Below, one piece after another: positions 27,222 through 36,590 of a stretch of 38,632 nucleotides of DNA (position 1 is the first letter of the stretch; the number at the start of each line of letters is the position of its first letter). This stretch comes from an uncultured Helicobacter sp. (GTDB lineage Bacteria; Campylobacterota; Campylobacteria; Campylobacterales; Helicobacteraceae). The notes under the pieces are model-generated. The model was not told the DNA's origin. It searched no databases and saw nothing but the letters and a program-made list of their open reading frames with translations. The translations under genes were made by a program, and so were the position numbers. Location of the stretch: the NCBI GenBank assembly GCA_949299115.1, contig CASFZH010000030.1, positions 1 to 38,632 of the forward strand, written 5' to 3'.

Positions 27222-27986
27222 ATGCAAAAATTAAAACAAATATCGAAATTATCTACTATAGTAATAGTAATAGTAATAATTTCTTCACTTGTACTTATTT
27301 TACAATCTCAAAAACTACCAAATACTTTCCAAGAATCAAAAGAACTCTTAAAAGAAGTATATAAATACCACAACTTTACCACAGATTTTTATTGTCAAGC
27401 TCCTTTTGCTTTTCAGGGTAATACTATGGTAGTGTTAGAATCAGAAGCCTATACACCAAGAAAAGCTTTTACCAAAAAAGGCAAAGAGAATCTAAGGGTT
27501 AAGAGAATAGAGTTTGAACATATTATGCCAGCAGAGAATTTTGGTAAGCATTTAGCGTGTTGGCATGATAAGAGTAAAGGTGGTGGGAGGAAAGCATGTA
27601 GAGACGATGAGATGTTTAAAAGAATGGAAGCGGATATATATAATCTTGTGCCAGCTATTGGTGAGATAAACGCTGATAGGAGTAATTTTAGGTATGCAGA
27701 AGCTCCTAGAGATTTAGTGTATAATCAATATGGGAATTGTAAGGTATATACTGATTTTACAGCTAAGAGATTCTATCCTGCTAGCTATTCTAAAGGCTTA
27801 ATAGCTAGAACATATCTTTATATGAGTAAGACATACAATATAAGACTTTCAAAGCAAGAAAGACAACTTATGGAATCTTGGGATAAGACATATCCACCTA
27901 ATTGGTATGAGGAAGAGAGGCAAAAAATGATATATATGGCATTATGGATATATAGAATCTATGACACAATATCTGTAAAAATTTAA
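27222..27986 (+). CDS. Endonuclease I family DNase, membrane-anchored or secreted
   Basis: A protein of about 254 residues of the EndA/Dns/Vvn endonuclease I family, periplasmic or extracellular enzymes with a beta-beta-alpha-metal fold that cut DNA and RNA. An N-terminal hydrophobic segment (about residues 11-28) acts as signal or anchor. The catalytic block is RIEFEHIMPAENFGKHLACW, followed by GGGRKACRDD, LVPAIGEINADRSNFRYAEA (metal-binding Asn) and GNCKVY. Cysteines likely form the family disulphides. The frame is open to a TTG at 27210, but the ATG at 27222 directly precedes the signal and is preferred. Such nucleases block natural transformation in some Campylobacter strains. Confidence 0.88.
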   Translation: MQKLKQISKLSTIVIVIVIISSLVLILQSQKLPNTFQESKELLKEVYKYHNFTTDFYCQAPFAFQGNTMVVLESEAYTPRKAFTKKGKENLRVKRIEFEHIMPAENFGKHLACWHDKSKGGGRKACRDDEMFKRMEADIYNLVPAIGEINADRSNFRYAEAPRDLVYNQYGNCKVYTDFTAKRFYPASYSKGLIARTYLYMSKTYNIRLSKQERQLMESWDKTYPPNWYEEERQKMIYMALWIYRIYDTISVKI

Positions 27987-28526
27987 TAGACTCTAATGGT
28001 ATTGAGTGGCAAAATTTAACCGAATCTAAGATGTCTTACAAAATGCCTTATTATTTGTATTGTTAAGTCAAAGAGCATGTAGCACTTAAAGTTTTATAAA
28101 TTCTTTATGCTAGACATAAGAGAATGTAGGCAAAAAGCTAAGAATCTATATTATCATTTTGAAATATCTGTATTGAATATTTAAAATCTATCTCACTTTA
28201 CTACATGATTAAGATGCCTATATTATAATAATTTTACTATAATAATTTTATAAAATATAATTATACTAAATATTAAATTCGAAAGTTATAGCATTTTACA
28301 ATAAACTCTATTTTTAAATCTTAAATAATATTCTTTAATGTTATGTAACTACAAATAATATAATATTTGTGTAGCTAATTTATAATTTGATGTATAGTGT
28401 TTATAATTACTTACTACTTCTCAGCTAATTTAGAATATATTTGCAATTACAAGTTTTATCAATAACCAAGAATTATAAAAAATATTAGTAAAAATGTTTA
28501 TAAATGTAACAATCAATCTAATTTCA
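27987..28526. other. Gene-free AT-rich upstream region of the haemagglutinin gene
   Basis: No gene is supported. The stretch is very AT-rich, with a direct repeat TATAATAATTTTA around 28222-28250, and leads to the T12 tract before the TpsA gene. Confidence 0.5.
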
Positions 28527-28589
28527 TTTTTTTTTTTTGGTAATATACAAAATAGTATTGTAATATCATTTACTTTTATCAGTTATACT
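28527..28589 (+). promoter_or_regulatory. T12 tract and promoter region of the TpsA gene
   Basis: T12 at 28527-28538 is followed by GGTAATATAC. Two -10 candidates lie downstream: TAATAT at 28561-28566 and TATACT at 28584-28589. The tract then falls just upstream of, or in, the -35 zone. Length changes in such tracts alter promoter strength in Helicobacter adhesin genes. AAAGGAG at 28609-28615 is the ribosome-binding site. Confidence 0.55.
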
Positions 28590-28621
28590 CCTACACTGAA
28601 ACCTAAAGAAAGGAGTATATG

Positions 28622-31600
28622 ATGAAGTTTTCGCTTGTTATCAAACGAAGCATAGCGATTTTGAACGCATGTTCTATTGTTGCTACACAAGCTATTTTTG
28701 CTAATCAAATTGTCATTGATACGACACAAGCGATAAATAATCCTCATCTCACACACTCTGATAATAATATTGATATAGTCAATATTGCCAAACCCACTCA
28801 AGCTGGAATCTCAAATAATTTCTATCATGATTTTAATGTTTCCCAAAATGGTGCTATTCTCAATAATGCTTTAAGTCAAGATGTGCTTGTTAACACACAA
28901 CTAGCAGGATATATTTATTCTAATCCTAATTTAGATTCCGCCACTGCAAAACTCATTTTAAATCAAGTTACAGGTGGCAACATTTCACAACTTTTAGGCT
29001 ACCTTGAGATAGCAGGGAGTAAGGCAGATATGATTCTGGCTAATCCAAATGGCATTACATGTCAAGGTTGCGGCTTTATCAATGCAGCCAATGTTACATT
29101 AGCCACAGGACTTTTAAGTAAAGAGGAATTAGAAAGGCTCAATGCGTTGCAGCAATATAACACCTCTATACCTATAACACTAAATATTAAGCGAGGCGAT
29201 ATTGTTGTAGATACCCTTGATGCGAGGAATGTTACAAGTCTTACCTTATTAGCCAAAAGCATGAATGTGGCAGATTCCTTACAAGCACAGAATCTACGTG
29301 TCTTATTAGGGTCTAATCAAGTGAGTTTTTCACCGCTTACCCTACTCTATCAGCCAATAATAACGAACAATAAAGATACACAAAATGCTTTAGCCCTTGA
29401 TGTCGCCTATCTGGGTAGCATTGTATCAAATAAAATTTTTATCGTTGCGACTGATGAGGGAGTGGGGATAAAAAATGCAGGTATAATAGCAAGCACTGCT
29501 TCGACAGATTCTAATAATAGCGGTTTTGTATTACAAGCAAATGGTAAGATAGAAATTGCAAAGCCAATAGATACAACGACTTTAGCTAACATTCACAGCA
29601 CCCCAAATCATGATAATGCCTCCAATAACAATATGATAACTAATAATCCTACATCACAAGATAGTATCGATACCGCCTCAAATATCACATTCGCCCCAAG
29701 CCTTTATGCAGAGGGTGGCATGGATATACAAGCACAAAGCCTTGAAAATTATTCTATTATCCATGCACAAGGGGATATTGCTATTAAAGCTGATTCTATC
29801 CTTAATAAAGGACATGCTGACATTGATAAGAAAGTCATATCGACAGAAAAATTTAACTCATGGCATCCAACTCTCAATGGTAAGTTTAGCGATAGCTATG
29901 GGACAGGCACATATCATACCACATATCGATACGATATCATTACTTATCAAGAGGAGATTAACCAAGATACCTATTCTCCAAGCATTATAATGGGTAATAA
30001 TATCACGATACAAGCAAAAGATTTTACCAATGACACCGGCATTATCCATGCTAAAGGGGAGTTTAATAATTATGCACAAAATTTTGTCAATACGTCCCCA
30101 CAACTACGACAGATTGTAGCCTATGAAAATGGCACAAAGGAGACATACGATAGACATGGAAAGTGTAACTGGTTGTTAGATTGGATAAGCAAGGATTTTT
30201 TTTGTGGTAGCACTTGGACTACGACTGGCTTTACCCGTGCAAACGAATACACTCTACTCGACTATAAGGCACCGGATATAAGTCTTAATAGTCTTGAGGC
30301 AAATTCCTTGCAGACTATCCTTACAATAGGCAGTAATAGCATACAGCCGAATGTCTATACCAATGACTTGCAAAGTGTTATATCGGGATTTGGATTCCAA
30401 AAACACATAATAGATAATAATATAATATTTAAAGCTGATACTAATAACCTAGCCCATGTAACATCGCTAGATTCTCTACGTCAAGTCTCACAGATACATA
30501 ATGCTCCCTTTATGAGTGAATACCAACAGCGATTGCAAAATCTTACTAATGCTAAGGATACTTCTTTGCAAATAGGTATCAGTGGTAGCACTATCAATAT
30601 CCAAGCACAAAATGTAATAAATGAGTCAAATCTCTCTGCGGGTAGAGATTTACTCATCGATTCTGATTTTATCATTAACAACAACGGACAGATTATCGCC
30701 ACAGAGGGGCTAAATCTCAAAGCAGATTCTATCAAGCAAAACGGTGGTACACTTAAGGCGGATAATGTAAAAATAAAAGCCAATGATGTTTCGATTGCCT
30801 CAAGTGCATTAAGCAATAAAGCACAAAAAACATATACTACCCTTGGTTTTCAAGGGAATAGATTTGGCTTTTTTGAAGCAGTAGCTTCCACCTCAAGCAA
30901 CACTACATTAGGCTCACTAGCACGTATAGAGGGCAATAATATTAATATCACAGCGGATAATACCTCGCTAAAAGGAGCAGACCTACAAGCAAAGGGAAAC
31001 ATAAATATAATAAGTGATACGCTAACGATTGATACACTCGCTACCAATAATGCATATAGTGATAAAACAGCAACATATAATACTACGCATAATATTGCTT
31101 CTTCTCTCAATGCTAATAACATTACATTGCAAACAAATAATGATATGACTCTAGTTTCTGCAAGCTTACAGGCAGACAATAGCCTTACGTTAGATTCTGG
31201 TGAAAATATCACTATGGATACTGTTAAAGATTCTACACACTCTATAACAAATACAAAAGACACTAAGAGCGAAACATTCTCCACTACAACTACACATACG
31301 GCAGAGACAAAGACAAATGCAACCAATCTTACCTCAAATTTTGCAGGAGATACCATTAACATAAATGCGAATAAGAATATAGAGGCGTATAATCTCAATG
31401 CTACAAGCAATGATATACATATAAATGCTGGAGATACACTAACACTAAGCAACCGTGCAGATATAAAGCAAACTCATACAAATACCCGTGTAGAAAATGT
31501 TGGATTTACTGCAAGTGCAGATAATGGCAAGTTTTCTATAAGTGTTGGCAAAGATACTACATCTACTAATACAATGAGTCAAGATAATACACATAATAAT

Positions 31601-33883
31601 ACAGCTTTGCAAGGACAAAATATTGCTTTACAAGCTGCAAATGATGTAAAGCTAGAATCAACAGACATTAATACTAATGATACAATGAATATTGCTGGTA
31701 AAAATGTTTCTATACAAGCTCTTGATAATACCTCAAACACTACTACCACAACACATTTTACTTCCAATCGATTTGGTATTAGTATCAATCAAGATGCTGT
31801 AATAAAGCCCCTTGTCAATGTCGCCGTAATAAACCCTGCAAAGAACGACCTTAATAATATGCCATTTGCATTCACAAAAAATCTAAGCAATAAAATACAA
31901 CCGCTATCTTTTGACATAAATCTTGAAGTTGGTTTCACACATAAAAATATTACTACAACACAAAATGACTTTTCTACCTCTGCATCAAGTGCAAATTTGT
32001 CTGGTAAAAATATATCGATTGTAGCCACTAATGACGCAAATATCATAGGTTCAAATGTAACCGGACAAAGCATCGATTTAAGTGGCAAAAATGTCAACAT
32101 TGAAGCAAAAGAGGAAATTTCGAATACATCTGCAAAGACAGTAGCAAATGAAATAAAAACGGAATTAAAGCTAGAAATAGGTAAAAATAATAGTATAAGC
32201 GGTGGTGTTGACTACAATCGCAATACTAACGATACAATAACAAATATCGTAAAGCACAAAGGCTCTAATATAGCAGCAGACAATCTGACGATTACTGCAA
32301 ATGACACGACTAATATTATTGGCTCAAATATTGCCACACAAGATACAACTATCACAACAAAAGACTTTAATCTTGCACAGGCAACAAATACAGAATCAAG
32401 CAAGACTGATTCAACCAATCTTAGTGTAAATGCAGACGTAACCTTTAATGGCTCGATAGGTTTTAATGCCAATGGAAGCTATGGTAATACACATAATAAT
32501 ACCTTTAAGACAGTAGCACAAGGCTCTACATTCAGTGCTAACAATTTAATACTTAATAGTAGCAATGATAGCAATATCATTGGCTCAAATATGCACATAG
32601 CAAATACAGCAGATATACAAACTAATAATTTTAATGTAACAAGTGCTACTAATACCAATACACAGAACACATCAAATTTTAATATAAATGGTGGTTTTGG
32701 ATTTGGTGGGGGCTTTAATGTATCATTGGGCATGGATCAAGGCTCTTCAAATACTCATGCGACCACTAATACAGCCTCTAATCTCACTATTGGGAATCTA
32801 GCTCTTAATGCAAATGGTGATACAAACCTTATAGGCTCAAACCTCAATGCACAAAATGCCGAGATAGCGACTAATACATTAAATCTTACTGCTTCTAAGG
32901 ATTCACAATATACTAATTCGCAAAGCTTTGGAGCAAATGTAGGCTTTAAAAATGGCTTTGATATGAAAGCTAATACGAGTATTGGCTCTAGCGATAGCAC
33001 AAGTTATAATAATGCTCAATTCCAAACACAAAATTTGACACTTACGACAAATGATAATCTCAATATGCACGGTGCTACTATACAAGCTGATATGATGAAT
33101 GCCAATGTGGGTGGCAATCTCAATATAACGAGTTTACAAGATTCTAAAAATGCCATGCAACTTGATGTAAATATAAGCTCTAATATAAAAGATACCAATG
33201 TAGGATTCATACATACGGACTACAAGAGTGTTAATAATCAAAGCGGTATTAACGGAGGACTTTTTACACTCAATGTAGGAGGAGATACTTCTATGCGGGG
33301 GGCATATATAGAGGGAACTAAAGGCTCAAGTTTTACGACAGATTCTCTCTCTGGTAGTAGTCTCTCTAACAGCTCCTTTTATATAGATAATACCAATAGC
33401 ACTAAAGTAGGTTTTATCCCGTATTCTAGTCAAGGCACAACAATTTCTAGTATAGGACAAGATATTGTTCTCACTACTCATAATAGTGATGGTATAGTAA
33501 GGAATCAAAGACAAAATAATGAAGCAATAGACTTTTCACAAGAAACAGCACAAAGTATTATTAAAGATAATAATGCGATAGTAAACGAAGTGGTTGCCTC
33601 TATCCAAAATCCAAAGCAGGCAATAAAAAAACATATTATCATGCCTACATTGCAGCCCGCAATTAATACTATTTCATCAGATGTAGCCAATGGACTCACA
33701 AACGTATCTAATGAGATTCTTGATGCCTCCACAGTGGAACAGACATTCAAAGATACCAATAATATAAAAAATGAAGTATCACAACAGATACATAAAGAAA
33801 TCCCAATTTTAGTAGATGACCTAGCGTCAAAGGGTGTAGATAAGGTATTAGACATATCTATGCCAATAACTACTAAAAAGTAG
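28622..33883 (+). CDS. Filamentous-haemagglutinin-like TpsA exoprotein
   Basis: A surface or secreted beta-helical adhesin of about 1753 residues, exported by two-partner secretion. A signal peptide ends near Ala28. The TPS secretion domain (about 29-260) shows NPNL (102-105) and NPNGI (142-146) followed by CQGC (148-151), the hallmark of FhaB/CdiA/ShlA-type proteins. The long middle is Asn/Thr/Ser-rich beta-helix, with a repeating IIGSN or LIGSN unit seen at least four times (in about residues 1130-1420). The C-terminus is a polar helical tail with no VENN motif or recognisable toxin domain, and no immunity gene follows, so it is not a CDI system. The adjacent ATG at 28619 is an alternative start with poorer spacing to the ribosome-binding site. 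Confidence 0.93.
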   Translation: MKFSLVIKRSIAILNACSIVATQAIFANQIVIDTTQAINNPHLTHSDNNIDIVNIAKPTQAGISNNFYHDFNVSQNGAILNNALSQDVLVNTQLAGYIYSNPNLDSATAKLILNQVTGGNISQLLGYLEIAGSKADMILANPNGITCQGCGFINAANVTLATGLLSKEELERLNALQQYNTSIPITLNIKRGDIVVDTLDARNVTSLTLLAKSMNVADSLQAQNLRVLLGSNQVSFSPLTLLYQPIITNNKDTQNALALDVAYLGSIVSNKIFIVATDEGVGIKNAGIIASTASTDSNNSGFVLQANGKIEIAKPIDTTTLANIHSTPNHDNASNNNMITNNPTSQDSIDTASNITFAPSLYAEGGMDIQAQSLENYSIIHAQGDIAIKADSILNKGHADIDKKVISTEKFNSWHPTLNGKFSDSYGTGTYHTTYRYDIITYQEEINQDTYSPSIIMGNNITIQAKDFTNDTGIIHAKGEFNNYAQNFVNTSPQLRQIVAYENGTKETYDRHGKCNWLLDWISKDFFCGSTWTTTGFTRANEYTLLDYKAPDISLNSLEANSLQTILTIGSNSIQPNVYTNDLQSVISGFGFQKHIIDNNIIFKADTNNLAHVTSLDSLRQVSQIHNAPFMSEYQQRLQNLTNAKDTSLQIGISGSTINIQAQNVINESNLSAGRDLLIDSDFIINNNGQIIATEGLNLKADSIKQNGGTLKADNVKIKANDVSIASSALSNKAQKTYTTLGFQGNRFGFFEAVASTSSNTTLGSLARIEGNNINITADNTSLKGADLQAKGNINIISDTLTIDTLATNNAYSDKTATYNTTHNIASSLNANNITLQTNNDMTLVSASLQADNSLTLDSGENITMDTVKDSTHSITNTKDTKSETFSTTTTHTAETKTNATNLTSNFAGDTININANKNIEAYNLNATSNDIHINAGDTLTLSNRADIKQTHTNTRVENVGFTASADNGKFSISVGKDTTSTNTMSQDNTHNNTALQGQNIALQAANDVKLESTDINTNDTMNIAGKNVSIQALDNTSNTTTTTHFTSNRFGISINQDAVIKPLVNVAVINPAKNDLNNMPFAFTKNLSNKIQPLSFDINLEVGFTHKNITTTQNDFSTSASSANLSGKNISIVATNDANIIGSNVTGQSIDLSGKNVNIEAKEEISNTSAKTVANEIKTELKLEIGKNNSISGGVDYNRNTNDTITNIVKHKGSNIAADNLTITANDTTNIIGSNIATQDTTITTKDFNLAQATNTESSKTDSTNLSVNADVTFNGSIGFNANGSYGNTHNNTFKTVAQGSTFSANNLILNSSNDSNIIGSNMHIANTADIQTNNFNVTSATNTNTQNTSNFNINGGFGFGGGFNVSLGMDQGSSNTHATTNTASNLTIGNLALNANGDTNLIGSNLNAQNAEIATNTLNLTASKDSQYTNSQSFGANVGFKNGFDMKANTSIGSSDSTSYNNAQFQTQNLTLTTNDNLNMHGATIQADMMNANVGGNLNITSLQDSKNAMQLDVNISSNIKDTNVGFIHTDYKSVNNQSGINGGLFTLNVGGDTSMRGAYIEGTKGSSFTTDSLSGSSLSNSSFYIDNTNSTKVGFIPYSSQGTTISSIGQDIVLTTHNSDGIVRNQRQNNEAIDFSQETAQSIIKDNNAIVNEVVASIQNPKQAIKKHIIMPTLQPAINTISSDVANGLTNVSNEILDASTVEQTFKDTNNIKNEVSQQIHKEIPILVDDLASKGVDKVLDISMPITTKK

Positions 33884-33941
33884 GATTTATGGTATAGATA
33901 TTGCTATATCAATTTTAATTTTTATTATTAAGGAGTTTCTT

Positions 33942-34562
33942 ATGAAGAAAGTTATTTTTACAGGTTTAGTTAGCGTGGCATTAAGTGCTACTTTGGCAGA
34001 AGCAAAATTCTTCTTAGGTTTAGAAGGTGAATACAGTATAAGTAGTACTTATGACACAAGACAAGTTGGCAATGGTAACATCAGTTGGGGTAATAGAGGA
34101 TTCGATGGTGGTCCCCAATATCCTTTTTATCAAAGCTGGAATGCTGGTATCAATCTAGGAACAGAGCATTTGTTTAATGATTATATCGGACTTAGATGGC
34201 TTTTTGGTATTAATTATGGACAGTTTGTTAAAAATTTTGATGGGCTTCATAATATAAATTTTCAGCTTGGCATAGACGGAATATTTAATTTCGTTAATAC
34301 TGGCTCTTTTTCATTCGGTCTTTTTGCTGGATTAGGTGCTAGGCTTGATTTTATTTTTAACCCCGTCAATAGTGATTTAGTAAATGGAGTATATAATACT
34401 GCTTTATTGGGTCGCTTAGGACTCACTTTTGGACTTGGAGAACATAGTAGAATAGATCTTGGTGTCGGTGTGCCCTTTATGACCATAAATTTAAAGGGTC
34501 CAGCTGAAAGTTTTTATTATAGCCCACTTCGTTTCAATGTTGGCTATAAGTTTTTATTTTAA
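33942..34562 (+). CDS. Outer-membrane beta-barrel protein, paralog 1
   Basis: A 206-residue barrel. The signal peptide (TGLVSVALSATLAEA, cleavage before KFF) is nearly identical in the two paralogs that follow. Glycine-rich strands include INLGTEHLFNDYIGLRW, and the C-terminal barrel signature is YKFLF. It lies 58 bases after the TpsA gene with AAGGAG before its ATG, so it may be read on the TpsA transcript. The ligand is unknown. The shared middle motif NTGSFSFGLFAGLGAR recurs in all three copies. Confidence 0.88.
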   Translation: MKKVIFTGLVSVALSATLAEAKFFLGLEGEYSISSTYDTRQVGNGNISWGNRGFDGGPQYPFYQSWNAGINLGTEHLFNDYIGLRWLFGINYGQFVKNFDGLHNINFQLGIDGIFNFVNTGSFSFGLFAGLGARLDFIFNPVNSDLVNGVYNTALLGRLGLTFGLGEHSRIDLGVGVPFMTINLKGPAESFYYSPLRFNVGYKFLF

Positions 34563-35012
34563 CAGTAATAATTTCACTAGTTTGTCTGTATTGAGGTAGC
34601 TATATGGCATAGCGTAATTAGCAGGATAGATTCTAACTTACACTAAAATAATTAGAATCTAAAAAACCTTAATGCAGTGTCATTCCAAACACCGTAAAGT
34701 AGAGCTGAAGTTCCTTTAGCAGTCTATAAAAATAAAAAGGGGTAGTCCAAATCTTATTAGCTATGATTTTTAGGATTTTATATCCTATATATATTAAAAA
34801 AGTTGGAATACTACAAAATTTTAACAAAATATGTAACTATACTTTATAGCAAATTAGAAACTTCAGAAGTGTAAAAGTTTAGCATAAATATCAATTACAC
34901 TAAAATTTCATAAAAATATGTCGATATTTTGTAGCTATGTTTTTTAAACAAAAGTAAAAATTATGGTATAAATTAGGTATTGTATTTTTATATCCAAATC
35001 TAGGAGTTTTTT
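34563..35012. other. Intergenic region between paralogs 1 and 2
   Basis: No gene. Its first part (about 34581-34648) resembles 35651-35713 after paralog 2, and its second part (34864-34939) resembles 35756-35832 before paralog 3. TATAAA at 34967-34972 is a probable -10 for paralog 2. Confidence 0.6.
34864..34939 (+). repeat. Duplicated OMP upstream region, copy 1
   Basis: About 76 bases, starting CAGAAGTGTAAAAGTTTAGC, recur with few differences at 35756-35832. Both copies precede an outer-membrane paralog, so gene and promoter region were duplicated together. Confidence 0.8.
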
Positions 35013-35627
35013 ATGAAAAAAGTTATTCTTACAGGTTTAGTTAGCGTAGCATTAAGTGCTACTTTGGCAGAGGCGAAGTTTTTTGTTGGGGTGGAAGGTG
35101 AATACGGTATGAGTAGCATATATACTACCCCGTTTGCTTCACAAGGGACTGTTAGCTGGGGTAATAGAGGATTTGACGGTGGACCAGGATATCCCTATTA
35201 CCAAGAATGGGGCGTAGGCATTAATATAGGTACAGAGCATTTTTTCAATAATTATGTTGGATTTAGATGGCTATTTGGTATTGGTTATGGGCAAATTTTT
35301 TATCCTAGTTGGTTTCTTGATTATCAACAGATAGCCCTTCAGCTTGGTGTAGACGGATTATTTAATATTGTTAATACTGGTTCTTTCTCACTTGGTCTCT
35401 TTGCTGGATTAGGTTTTAGAACAGATTTTATTGCAGAGAATTTTTTCGTTAGATTAGGTAGCATACATGGCAATCTATTAGGACGCATAGGGTTTACATT
35501 GGGATTTGGGGAACATAATCGAATAGACATTGGTGTTGGCATACCCTTTATGACCGTTGCCATTAGTAACAATGCTTTTATGCACGCCCCAATTCGTTTT
35601 AACATTGGCTATAAATTTTTATTTTAA
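35013..35627 (+). CDS. Outer-membrane beta-barrel protein, paralog 2
   Basis: A 204-residue paralog of the preceding gene with the same signal peptide and the same YKFLF end. Shared blocks are WGNRGFDGGP, NIGTEHFFNNYVGFRW, NTGSFSLGLFAGLG and RIDIGVGIPFMTVA. Differences are concentrated in the segments between strands, which would be surface loops in a barrel. It has its own AGGAG site and a probable promoter in the duplicated upstream region. It is closer to paralog 1 than to paralog 3. Confidence 0.88.
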   Translation: MKKVILTGLVSVALSATLAEAKFFVGVEGEYGMSSIYTTPFASQGTVSWGNRGFDGGPGYPYYQEWGVGINIGTEHFFNNYVGFRWLFGIGYGQIFYPSWFLDYQQIALQLGVDGLFNIVNTGSFSLGLFAGLGFRTDFIAENFFVRLGSIHGNLLGRIGFTLGFGEHNRIDIGVGIPFMTVAISNNAFMHAPIRFNIGYKFLF

Positions 35628-35755
35628 TGGTAGACAATTTCCGTTAGACTCGTCTATATTGAGATAGGTATAGTATCTCTAACTAGCAGGATAGATTCCA
35701 ACTCGCATTAAAAGTAAAGGGAAAAATCCAAATCTTAATAATGAGTTAGAATATT

Positions 35756-35832
35756 CAGAAGTGTAAAAGTTTAGCATAAACACCAATTACATTAAAATTT
35801 CTATAAAAATATGTCGATATATTATAACTATG
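35756..35832 (+). repeat. Duplicated OMP upstream region, copy 2
   Basis: Second copy of the repeat at 34864-34939, lying 75 bases before the third outer-membrane paralog. Confidence 0.8.
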
Positions 35833-35906
35833 ATTTTCAAGCTAGAAGTCATATTGTAAATTATATGATAAGCATATAACTAAATTCATAATTTTAGGAG
35901 TTTTTT

Positions 35907-36560
35907 ATGAAGAAAGTTATTATTACAGGTTTAGTTAGCGTAGCCTTGAGTGCTACTTTGGCAGAGGCGAAGTTTTTTGTTGGACTTCAGGGAACATTTA
36001 ATATGTTAGGGGCTAGTGGTAATACTCCTAATTACCCATTTGCTGCTATTACGGAAAAAGTCGGATGGGGTAGTAGTGGCTTTTATGACCAAAATTTACA
36101 CGGCTGGGGTGTGGGATTGAATCTTGGAACAGAACATCTATTTAGTGAATATTTTGGTTTTAGGTGGTTTGTTGGTGTCAATTATAATCGATGGCTTAAC
36201 ACTAGTGGCTTATCATTATTAGCCAATGGTTTATATACTACTAATGATATTAACGTTGAAATTGGAGCAGATGCTTTAATAAACTTTATTAATACTGGTT
36301 CTTTCCAATTTGGTGTCTTTGTAGGTTTAGCAGCTCGCTTTACCTTTCCTTTCCTGACAAATGTACAAGAAAATCTATCATGGGAAACAGTTTCATTTTA
36401 TCCAATCTTAGGACGTGCAGGACTTACTTTTGGACTTGGAGAACGTAGTAGAATAGATCTTGGCGTTAATATACCAATTGCAAGCTTCAATACTTTCACA
36501 AATGGTGTAGTACATTATGCTCCATTAGAGTTTACACTTGGCTATAAAATTTTATTCTAA
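35907..36560 (+). CDS. Outer-membrane beta-barrel protein, paralog 3
   Basis: A 217-residue third paralog with the same signal peptide, NLGTEHLFSEYFGFRWFVG, NTGSFQFGVFVGLAAR and the RAGLTFGLGERSRIDLGVNI block. It ends YKILF. It is the most diverged of the three, with longer inter-strand segments near the N-terminus and centre. It has an AGGAG site before the ATG. The TpsB gene begins 30 bases after its stop, so the two are likely co-transcribed. Confidence 0.87.
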   Translation: MKKVIITGLVSVALSATLAEAKFFVGLQGTFNMLGASGNTPNYPFAAITEKVGWGSSGFYDQNLHGWGVGLNLGTEHLFSEYFGFRWFVGVNYNRWLNTSGLSLLANGLYTTNDINVEIGADALINFINTGSFQFGVFVGLAARFTFPFLTNVQENLSWETVSFYPILGRAGLTFGLGERSRIDLGVNIPIASFNTFTNGVVHYAPLEFTLGYKILF

Positions 36561-36590
36561 ACTTCCATACAATCTTTGTGAGTATTATAA

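Noticed and set aside
30850-31452. 200-codon minus-strand frame opposite the haemagglutinin gene, and several others within 28622-33883
   Set aside because: They arise from the repetitive Asn/Thr/Ser codons of the sense gene and consist of improbable Val/Ser/Leu strings.
33500-33883. Possible CDI-type toxin at the end of the TpsA protein
   Set aside because: No VENN motif, no recognisable toxin fold, and no immunity gene in the 58 bases before the next gene.
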